Shown one piece after another: positions 57,891 through 64,000 of a DNA stretch of 64,000 nucleotides. Below the pieces are notes generated by a model, which saw only the letters and a list, made by a program, of their open reading frames with translations, made no database searches and was not told where the DNA came from. Position 1 is the stretch's first letter; each line of letters starts with the position of its first letter. Source of the DNA: Leclercia adecarboxylata (GTDB taxonomy: Bacteria; Pseudomonadota; Gammaproteobacteria; Enterobacterales; Enterobacteriaceae); NCBI RefSeq assembly GCF_006874705.1, contig NZ_CP035382.1:3534001-3598000 (forward strand), given 5' to 3'. The position numbers and the translations under genes are program-made.

Positions 57891-58307
57891 TTAGAAGTCG
57901 GTAGAGTTATTTTGCAAGCCAGCAACCTGAATGGTGGACGTTCTCCCCGTTTTCCGGTCCGTGACATTTAACTGCATTTGTCCGTCCGCATTGGCGATAT
58001 CGACAATAAAGTCGCTGGTCACCATACGGCCCGGTTTACCGGTGTTGATGTTGGTCAATAATCCGCCCAGAACCTGGGCCTGGATCGCCTGGGTAAAGTT
58101 ATCCAGGGCGCTTGGGGTCTCAATACCGAAGTCATCGTCGGCGCTCGGATCCTTATAGGAGTTTTGCGCCTGGGCCGAGTTTAAAAGAAAAGAGCCGTTA
58201 TTGGGGTTACCACCGAAGTTAGGGTTCCGGAACTGGAAGGTCATATTTCCGGCCCAGCTCAACGATGGAATGAGCATTAAAGCAATAGCTGCATGGACAA
58301 CACGCAT
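57891..58307 (-). CDS. csgF: Curli nucleation accessory CsgF
   Basis: 138 residues; signal peptide to about residue 19 (LSWAG). The mature N-terminus [20 protein letters not shown] binds the CsgG pore and positions CsgB at the surface. Between csgE and csgG. Confidence 0.97.
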   Translation of the reverse strand: MRVVHAAIALMLIPSLSWAGNMTFQFRNPNFGGNPNNGSFLLNSAQAQNSYKDPSADDDFGIETPSALDNFTQAIQAQVLGGLLTNINTGKPGRMVTSDFIVDIANADGQMQLNVTDRKTGRTSTIQVAGLQNNSTDF

Positions 58308-58320
58308 GAATGCCTCCGAA

Positions 58321-58710
58321 TTAAAATTCGTCTTTCGCTAAATCGCCGGTACTGAGCAGAGCTTTATCGATCTGCAGACGATTTATTGCTTCTTCGGTTT
58401 GAGCCAGAGCGAAGACCACGTTTTGATCGAGGTCTTTTTTCGTTGGGAATAAAAATGTCTGGAATATAACGTCCTGATTGACCGTTATGGTGATCCAACT
58501 TCCCCATCGCGCACTGGGCCGTTCATTAATCGTTAAGTTCCCAGGATAGTCACTTTCCCATTTGTCGCTGAACTCGCGATAAAAAGCGTGTCCAACTGCC
58601 GAGACAGTGTGGTCGGTTAACAATCCTGGAACCTCAACTTCAACCGCATGCAGATTCCCGGCAGCAAGCCAAAAGCCTGCTGCGGCAATCCAACTCATTG
58701 TGCGTTTCAT
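58321..58710 (-). CDS. csgE: Curli secretion specificity factor CsgE
   Basis: 129 residues; signal peptide of about 22 (NLHA). The periplasmic protein caps CsgG and selects substrates. [20 protein letters not shown] is the conserved N-terminal region. Four bases after csgD. Confidence 0.97.
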   Translation of the reverse strand: MKRTMSWIAAAGFWLAAGNLHAVEVEVPGLLTDHTVSAVGHAFYREFSDKWESDYPGNLTINERPSARWGSWITITVNQDVIFQTFLFPTKKDLDQNVVFALAQTEEAINRLQIDKALLSTGDLAKDEF

Positions 58711-58714
58711 ACTG

Positions 58715-59365
58715 TTAACGCCTGAGGTTATCGTTCGCCCATGAAACCGCCTGCGTCCGGTTTTTAACAGCTATCTTCTTGAAAAGATTATAAAGATGGG
58801 TCTTAACCGTATTTTCGCTGATAAATAACGAACGGGCGATTTCAATATTTGAAGCTCCGATGCGTAATTTATTCAGAATCTCTTTTTCGCGATGGGTCAG
58901 CAACGCAGACTCTGAACTGTTATAGCGATAATTTCCGGAATGCGTTATGAGGTAGCTGGCAAGTTTTTGCGAAAAGTAGCATTCACCACGCAGAACGCCC
59001 TGCAGGCCATCAACCACGCGCGTCTCGTCCTCGTTGACATAAAAGACACCATTGATATGCGGCCAGCTTTCAATATCCCTGAAAGGATACTCTTCAGGCG
59101 TATTCAACAATAGCACACGGATATTGTTGTTTTTTCTGCTTAAAATATCTTGCCAGTATTGGATAAGTTTTTTATCCGCTTCCATCATATCGAAAAGAAT
59201 AATACTGCCAGGCGCAATGTCATCGAAAGAGCGTTGAATGCTATGCAATTTTCCGCTCAATGTAAGACTTTGCTTTAAATGCTGTAGTAAGGCTGTCGCC
59301 TGTAAAGAAGGCTTGGTCACTAACAATAATGTCTGACCATGAAAGCTTTGGACTTCATTAAACAT
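58715..59365 (-). CDS. csgD: Curli and biofilm master regulator CsgD
   Basis: LuxR-family activator of csgBAC and cellulose genes. 216 residues from [16 protein letters not shown], the E. coli length. The N-terminal receiver-like domain (about 1-140) lacks a complete acidic pocket. The C-terminal helix-turn-helix (about 150-212) is [20 protein letters not shown] followed by [18 protein letters not shown] longer upstream frame of 53 codons runs into the regulatory region and is not used. Confidence 0.97.
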   Translation of the reverse strand: MFNEVQSFHGQTLLLVTKPSLQATALLQHLKQSLTLSGKLHSIQRSFDDIAPGSIILFDMMEADKKLIQYWQDILSRKNNNIRVLLLNTPEEYPFRDIESWPHINGVFYVNEDETRVVDGLQGVLRGECYFSQKLASYLITHSGNYRYNSSESALLTHREKEILNKLRIGASNIEIARSLFISENTVKTHLYNLFKKIAVKNRTQAVSWANDNLRR

Positions 59366-60111
59366 GATGAAACCCCTTTTTTGAAACATCTGGCAGCTGC
59401 CCCCAATAATATTATTGGGGGCACCAGAAGCACTGACAGATGTTGCACTGCTGTGTGTAGAAGAAAGACCATATCCCTTGAAGTAAGGGAAAATAAAATA
59501 ACAATGCCGAACTTCTGTTTTCAATCTAGCTATTACGATTTTTAAAGCAAGTGTTAAACGTGTAACAAGATGTAAAAATCAATATTAACTTGTAAAATTT
59601 GAGTTCATGAATTGATGAGACTTCATCAAAAAGTTGTACACAAACATATTGATGCACACATTTTAAAAATCATACAAATTATATTATCTTGTTGATTATT
59701 AAGAAATATATATTTAAGGCGCCGTTAAGGGTAAGGTATGAGCTTGGTCAAAACGCTAAGCCTATTTTTACAATGTGTAAACGTCTTAAGAAATCACGGA
59801 GTTTGTCACGCATTCATGGATATATCGTCAAACTCCCCTGCAAGGCAGGCGAAACGGCAAATCAGCATTTTCACCGCTATCCATTTCCGAAATCTGTATA
59901 TGGGCTTTTTAAAAGGCCTGTTAAACCGCTGTATCACCGGGGTGTTTAATTTTTTTTAATACTTTGGGGTGACGATGGAAATAAAAATACAACTGGCGGG
60001 TGAGATATTAAAATTGTTTCGGCAGACATACTCTTCATCGTAACGCCGGGTTAACAAAATATTTCACCTTGTTAACGCAAGTTATTTTACCACCAGGTCC
60101 AGGGTGATAAC
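59366..60111. promoter_or_regulatory. csgD-csgB intergenic control region
   Basis: 746 bp, AT-rich, about the size of this region in E. coli. It separates the divergent curli operons. It contains the csgD promoter with a long 5' leader and the csgBAC promoter with a CsgD box. Two short plus-strand open frames (59689-59949 and 59738-59959) lack ribosome binding sites and are rejected. Confidence 0.85.
59997..60007 (+). promoter_or_regulatory. CsgD binding box upstream of csgB
   Basis: CGGGTGAGATA matches the CsgD consensus CGGGKGAGNKA at every position. It lies 105 bp before the csgB ATG, consistent with an activator position near -47 if the start point is close to 60050. Confidence 0.75.
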
Positions 60112-60561
60112 ATGAAGAACAAGTTGTTATTGATGTTTACATTACTGGGTGCACCTGGATTTGTTTTCGCTACCCCTGATTTGGCAGCTTCAGAATACAA
60201 TTTTGCGGTTAATGAATTGAGTAAATCATCCTATAACCAGGCCGCTATTATTGGACAGCAGGGCGTTAATAATAACGCAACTGTTCTCCAGCAGGGCACG
60301 AAATTGTTATCTGTCGTTTCCCAGGAAGGCGGAAATAATCGGGCGAACATTGAACAATCAGGCAGTTATAACCTTGCCTACGTTGATCAAAAAGGGAACT
60401 CGAACAGTGCGAGTATTAATCAAGGTGCATATGGTAATACCGCAATGATTATTCAGAAAGGTTCTGGTAACAGAGCGAATATTACGCAGTACGGTACGCA
60501 AAAAACGGCAGTTGTAGTGCAGAGACAGTCACAAATGGCGATTCGCGTAATCCAACGCTAG
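60112..60561 (+). CDS. csgB: Minor curlin and nucleator CsgB
   Basis: 149 residues; signal peptide to about residue 20 (VFA). Five curlin repeats with Q-x-G-x-N-x-A spacing: AAIIGQQGVNNNATVLQQGT, LSVVSQEGGNNRANIEQSGS, LAYVDQKGNSNSASINQGAY, TAMIIQKGSGNRANITQYGT and a degenerate final repeat rich in Arg (VVVQRQSQMAIRVIQR). It nucleates CsgA on the cell surface. Confidence 0.97.
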   Translation: MKNKLLLMFTLLGAPGFVFATPDLAASEYNFAVNELSKSSYNQAAIIGQQGVNNNATVLQQGTKLLSVVSQEGGNNRANIEQSGSYNLAYVDQKGNSNSASINQGAYGNTAMIIQKGSGNRANITQYGTQKTAVVVQRQSQMAIRVIQR

Positions 60562-60602
60562 CTATTGAGTGATGAATTAATCAATCCGATGGGGGCTTTA
60601 CA

Positions 60603-61058
60603 ATGAAACTTTTAAAAGTGGCAGTAATTGCAGCAATCGTGGTTTCTGGCAGTGCTATGGCTGGCTCCATTCCACAATGGGGCAATAATCATGGCGGCGG
60701 CAACAATGGTGGAAATAACGTTAGCCCAGAAACCCTGACTGTTTATCAGTACGGTGGTCGTAACAACGTAGACGCTTTGCAGAGCGACGCTCGTGGGTCT
60801 GAAATCACCGTAACTCAGAACGGTTTCGGTAACGATGCTGACCTGTCACAGGGCGCTGATAACAGCGAAATCGACCTGAACCAGCGTGGCCAGGGTAACG
60901 AAGCGACCATCAGCCAGTGGAGTGGTCGTGACCTCACCGCTAACGTTCGTCAGTCTGGTGGTCGTAACGAAGTGAGTCTGAATCAGACCTCTAACGGTGC
61001 TACCGCTAACATCACTCAGGTTGGCTTCGGCAACACCGTTACAGCTGGCCAGTACTAA
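60603..61058 (+). CDS. csgA: Major curlin CsgA
   Basis: 151 residues; signal peptide of 20 (AMA), then the N22 targeting segment with Gly/Asn (NNHGGGNNGGNN) and five repeats, R1 (LTVYQYGGRNNVDALQ) to R5 (ANITQVGFGNTVTAGQY). The S/T-x5-Q-x-G-x-N pattern is regular; R1 and R5 keep the Gln/Asn ladder for self-seeding. Separated from csgB by 41 bp. Confidence 0.98.
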   Translation: MKLLKVAVIAAIVVSGSAMAGSIPQWGNNHGGGNNGGNNVSPETLTVYQYGGRNNVDALQSDARGSEITVTQNGFGNDADLSQGADNSEIDLNQRGQGNEATISQWSGRDLTANVRQSGGRNEVSLNQTSNGATANITQVGFGNTVTAGQY

Positions 61059-61119
61059 CGCTGACGTCCGTACGACGAAAAAACAGGGCTGAGGCCCTGT
61101 TTTTTTTTGGGAGAAGATC

Positions 61120-61446
61120 ATGAATACACTTTTACTGCTTGCTGCGCTCACCAGCCAGATTACCTTTCAGACGGCCACTGAAGGCGAAATGTTGACCATT
61201 ATTCCTCAGGTAACGGTGACCGAACCCTGTTTATGCCAGGTGCAGATCCTCACCTCGCGCAGCGGACCCGGTGGGCAGAGTACCTCGCGGCAGCAAAATA
61301 CCGTCTCATTACCGGCTAATAAAACGGTCAATCTTTCCCGAATGACCGTTAACTCGGGACCCAACGACAAAGTGAATGTCATTGTTACGGTGTCGGATGG
61401 CAAATCACTGCACCTGTCGCAGCAGTGGCCGCCGTCAAAAGCATAA
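61120..61446 (+). CDS. csgC: Curli chaperone CsgC
   Basis: 108 residues with a short signal peptide (to about residue 10-12 by hydrophobicity). An immunoglobulin-like domain with the CLCQ (CxC) pair near residue 33 matches CsgC, which keeps CsgA from aggregating in the periplasm. Third gene of csgBAC. Confidence 0.95.
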   Translation: MNTLLLLAALTSQITFQTATEGEMLTIIPQVTVTEPCLCQVQILTSRSGPGGQSTSRQQNTVSLPANKTVNLSRMTVNSGPNDKVNVIVTVSDGKSLHLSQQWPPSKA

Positions 61447-61604
61447 TGGGTAAAATATTCATGAAATCAATGGATTGATTAATGTAGCGTAAATGTTTGT
61501 GTGTGGTTATTCTGATGTTGCTGGCATCGTCGATGCCAGTCGACAGCCCAGCCCGGGGCCTGTCTTATTATCATCAAGGACGATTTTCATTAAGGATCGC
61601 ACCG

Positions 61605-61901
61605 ATGATCTCGTCCCGTATCAAACTTTCCGCCGCGCTCGTGATGGCGGTGACGTTCACCCCGGCTTATGCCGCGACAGTCATCCATTTCACCGGACAG
61701 GTTGTCGAAGATCCCTGCGTGATCTCCCCGGCGTCGCACACCATTTCGGTGACCTGTCCGCAGAATACAAAAATGCATACCCAACAGGTGAGCTATTCAG
61801 ATGCCTTATATGGGGCTGCTGTAACGGATCGCGCGACCATCAGTATGAAGTACATTAACCCTGAAAAATCGTTGGCTATTGTTCAGGTGGATTACCGCTA
61901 A
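61605..61901 (+). CDS. ymdA: YmdA-like exported protein
   Basis: 98 residues with a signal peptide (about 1-23, ending AYAA). The mature part TVIHFTGQVVEDPCVISPAS with Cys at DPC and a second Cys in SVTCPQ resembles a single fimbrial-subunit-like domain. The start at 61605 follows AAGGA; upstream open sequence continues but has no start signal. Position between csgC and ymdB is that of E. coli ymdA. Function unknown. Confidence 0.8.
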   Translation: MISSRIKLSAALVMAVTFTPAYAATVIHFTGQVVEDPCVISPASHTISVTCPQNTKMHTQQVSYSDALYGAAVTDRATISMKYINPEKSLAIVQVDYR

Positions 61902-61985
61902 GGCGGGGCGGTTTTCTGATTGCAGGGCTTACACACCCCATCCTCTGCGATACACTTAAGAAAAAAGCGTCAGCAGAGGTTGATT

Positions 61986-62528
61986 ATGAACTCGCGTATT
62001 GAAGTTTTTCTCGGTGATATCACCACCCTGCATGTCGATGTGGTGGTCAATGCCGCCAATCCCTCGTTGATGGGCGGTGGCGGCGTGGATGGCGCCATTC
62101 ACCGGGCGGCCGGGCCCGCACTGCTGGAGGCCTGCAAGGTGGTACGTCAGCAGCAGGGCGAATGCGCGCCGGGCCAGGCGGTCATTACTCTGGCAGGCGA
62201 CCTGCCAGCCAAAGCGGTGATCCACACCGTTGGCCCCGTCTGGCATGGAGGCGATCGTCATGAAGCCCGGATCCTGGAAGAGGCTTATCGCAACAGCCTG
62301 AACCTGGCGGCAGCCAACGGCTATCGCACCCTCGCATTCCCGGCAATCAGCACCGGCGTGTACGGTTATCCGCGTGCCGCAGCGGCAGAAATCGCCGTTA
62401 ATACGGTTTCGGATTATCTCACCCGCAAGCCTCTGCCGGAGCGGGTATACTTTGTCTGCTATGATGAAGAAAATGCCCGGCTATACAAGCGACTGCTTAC
62501 CCAACGAGGTCAGGAAACCGACGCATAA
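61986..62528 (+). CDS. ymdB: YmdB, O-acetyl-ADP-ribose deacetylase and RNase III regulator
   Basis: 180-residue macrodomain protein. ADP-ribose-binding motifs are [20 protein letters not shown] and [14 protein letters not shown] in the first half, and [20 protein letters not shown] later. It removes acetyl from O-acetyl-ADP-ribose and binds RNase III in E. coli. The start at 61986 is the one giving the family N-terminus [18 protein letters not shown]. Its 3' end overlaps the clsC frame. Confidence 0.95.
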   Translation: MNSRIEVFLGDITTLHVDVVVNAANPSLMGGGGVDGAIHRAAGPALLEACKVVRQQQGECAPGQAVITLAGDLPAKAVIHTVGPVWHGGDRHEARILEEAYRNSLNLAAANGYRTLAFPAISTGVYGYPRAAAAEIAVNTVSDYLTRKPLPERVYFVCYDEENARLYKRLLTQRGQETDA

Positions 62529-63948
62529 CACGCGACTTGGGCGCGCTATTGCGCCGGTTAGCTCTGCTCATCCTGGCCTTTGTGGTCTTCTCCCTCTTGA
62601 TAACAGTCTTGACGCCTTCGCCTGCCGCTACCGGCTGGCGGAGATGGCGGAAAAGACCCTCGATGTGCAGTATTACATCTGGGAAGATGACATGTCCGGA
62701 AGACTGTTGTTTTCCGTGTTGCTCTCCGCCGCCATGCGCGGCGTGCGGGTGCGTCTGCTGCTGGATGACAACAATACGCAGGGGCTGGACGCTATCCTGC
62801 GCCTGCTGGACGCACATCCTAATTTCTCCGTTCGTCTGTTTAACCCTTTCTCATTTCGCACCCTGCGCGCCCTTGGTTACCTCACGGACTTCGCCCGACT
62901 CAACCGGCGAATGCATAACAAGAGTTTTACCGTGGACGGGGAGGTCACTATTGTTGGTGGCAGAAATATCGGGGATGCCTATTTTGGCGCGGGCGAGGAG
63001 CCTTTATTCTCCGATCTGGATGTGATGGCAACAGGTCCGGTAGTTCAGGACGTGGCCGATGATTTTGAACGCTACTGGAACTGCGCCTCGGTTTCCACGC
63101 TCCAGCAGGTGCTGGAGCTGTCGGAGACCGAGATCGAAGATAAAATTCACCCGCCTGAAGAGTGGTATCGGGACGATATCACCCGCCGCTATCTGGATAA
63201 ACTCCAGTCCAGCGAGTTTATTACCCGCCTCGAGGCCGGTAATTTGCCGCTGATCTGGGCGAAAACCCGGTTGCTCAGTGACGATCCGCGTAAAGGGCAG
63301 GGCAGGGCAAAACGCCATTCGCTGCTGCCGCAGCGTTTGCTGGACGTCATGGGCTCGCCGGTGGAGCAAATTGCGATTATCTCCGCCTATTTTGTTCCGA
63401 CCCGGGCGGGGGTAGCCCTGCTGCTGCAGATGGTACGTAAAGGGGTAAAAGTCGCCATTATGACCAATTCCCTGGCGGCTAACGATGTCGCCGTGGTGCA
63501 TGCAGGCTATGCCCGCTGGCGCAAGAAGCTGTTGCGCCACGGCATTGAACTGTACGAACTTAAGCCGACCCAGGATGGCGTACCGGTGGTGCACGACCGC
63601 GGTATTACCGGGAACTCCGGTTCCAGCCTGCATGCCAAGACGTTCAGTATCGACGGTGAGAAAGTGTTTATTGGTTCGCTTAATTTTGATCCCCGGTCAA
63701 CCATGCTTAATACCGAGATGGGCTTTGTCATTGAAAGCGAGGTGCTGGCGAGACTGATCCATACCCGTTTTGTCCGCAGTCAACGCCATGAGGCCTGGCA
63801 GATAAAGCTGGACAGTCTGGGACGACTGAACTGGATTGAGCGCAAGGATGGAGAGGAAATTGTGCACACAAAGGAACCCAAAACCCGTTTCTGGCAGCGG
63901 ATGCTGGTGCGGCTGGCCTACTGGCTACCCGTAGAGTGGCTGCTGTAA
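62473..63948 (+). CDS. clsC: Cardiolipin synthase C
   Basis: Phospholipase D superfamily enzyme, making cardiolipin from phosphatidylglycerol and phosphatidylethanolamine together with YmdB. The two HKD motifs are [20 protein letters not shown] and [20 protein letters not shown]. The C-terminus [10 protein letters not shown] matches the family. The start is uncertain: no ATG exists where the E. coli protein begins, and the nearest in-frame ATGs (62473, 62464, 62461) lie inside ymdB. I chose 62473, giving 491 residues against 473 in E. coli. Confidence 0.9.
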   Translation: MPGYTSDCLPNEVRKPTHNTRLGRAIAPVSSAHPGLCGLLPLDNSLDAFACRYRLAEMAEKTLDVQYYIWEDDMSGRLLFSVLLSAAMRGVRVRLLLDDNNTQGLDAILRLLDAHPNFSVRLFNPFSFRTLRALGYLTDFARLNRRMHNKSFTVDGEVTIVGGRNIGDAYFGAGEEPLFSDLDVMATGPVVQDVADDFERYWNCASVSTLQQVLELSETEIEDKIHPPEEWYRDDITRRYLDKLQSSEFITRLEAGNLPLIWAKTRLLSDDPRKGQGRAKRHSLLPQRLLDVMGSPVEQIAIISAYFVPTRAGVALLLQMVRKGVKVAIMTNSLAANDVAVVHAGYARWRKKLLRHGIELYELKPTQDGVPVVHDRGITGNSGSSLHAKTFSIDGEKVFIGSLNFDPRSTMLNTEMGFVIESEVLARLIHTRFVRSQRHEAWQIKLDSLGRLNWIERKDGEEIVHTKEPKTRFWQRMLVRLAYWLPVEWLL

Positions 63949-63952
63949 AGCG

Positions 63953-63974
63953 GCGCCGGTTCAGTGACCGGCGC
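63953..63974 (+). terminator. Hairpin after clsC
   Basis: Perfect 8-bp stem GCGCCGGT/ACCGGCGC with loop TCAGTG, four bases after the stop codon. No clear T-tract on either side. Confidence 0.55.
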
Positions 63975-64000
63975 ACAACATTTAGCTGGTGGCCTGCGGG

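Noticed and set aside
59689..59959. Two short plus-strand frames between csgD and csgB
   Set aside because: They lie in a regulatory region of conserved length, with no ribosome binding sites.
63982..64000. Possible 3' end of opgC on the minus strand
   Set aside because: A TAA and five codons fit the E. coli gene order, but this is too short to identify.

Overview
The window is enterobacterial chromosome. The gene order agp-yccJ-wrbA-ymdF, rutGFEDCBA/rutR, putA/putP, efeUOB-phoH, tRNA-Ser(GGA)-ghrA-ycdX-ycdY-ycdZ, csgGFED/csgBAC, ymdA-ymdB-clsC is the backbone of the 22-24 min region of Escherichia coli, with REP elements of enterobacterial type between genes. A chromosomal class C beta-lactamase, a complete tetrathionate reductase locus and generally GC-rich codon use point to an Enterobacter/Lelliottia/Leclercia-like member of the Enterobacteriaceae. 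The genus cannot be fixed from this window alone.

Region 1 (1-26000) is largely accessory relative to E. coli K-12. It starts with the 3' part of an ampC-type gene, followed by ttrR-ttrS (minus) divergent from ttrB-ttrC-ttrA (plus), which together sense and respire tetrathionate. Next come an M24-family protein without its usual metal ligands, a DUF1272 protein, two short-chain dehydrogenases, a secreted GH28 glycosidase, a membrane protein with a 24-codon companion gene, a YcxB-like protein with an AraC regulator, a stand-alone long-form 2-isopropylmalate synthase, and a LysR regulator divergent from a carboxymuconolactone decarboxylase/tautomerase/DUF4865 operon. A GNAT gene remnant, an AT-rich gap, a GGDEF-EAL protein paired with a cysteine-free molybdopterin-domain protein and an HxlR regulator complete it.

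Region 2 (24400-47750) is core: glucose-1-phosphatase, WrbA, the KGG protein YmdF, the rut pyrimidine-degradation operon with RutR, proline utilisation (PutA/PutP), a NupC-type nucleoside transporter, the EfeUOB ferrous iron system with an intact efeU, and PhoH. The rut control region shows a recognisable sigma-54 promoter, a paired NtrC enhancer and a RutR half-palindrome.

Region 3 (47750-54000) is a variable stretch: an AGCS amino acid symporter, then two tRNA-Ser(GGA) genes in direct orientation about 3.5 kb apart, flanking an isochorismatase-like hydrolase, a pirin and a LysR regulator. Each tRNA has its own promoter with a GC-rich discriminator and is followed by 184-bp tandem repeats. 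Each repeat carries the tRNA 3' end, a terminator, and a T-arm sequence split by a 73-nt structured insert. This resembles in principle the rtT repeats of the E. coli tyrT operon and is the most unusual structure here.

Region 4 (54000-64000) returns to the core: ghrA, ycdX, ycdY, ycdZ, both curli operons (csgDEFG and csgBAC, with a perfect CsgD box upstream of csgB), then ymdA, ymdB and clsC.
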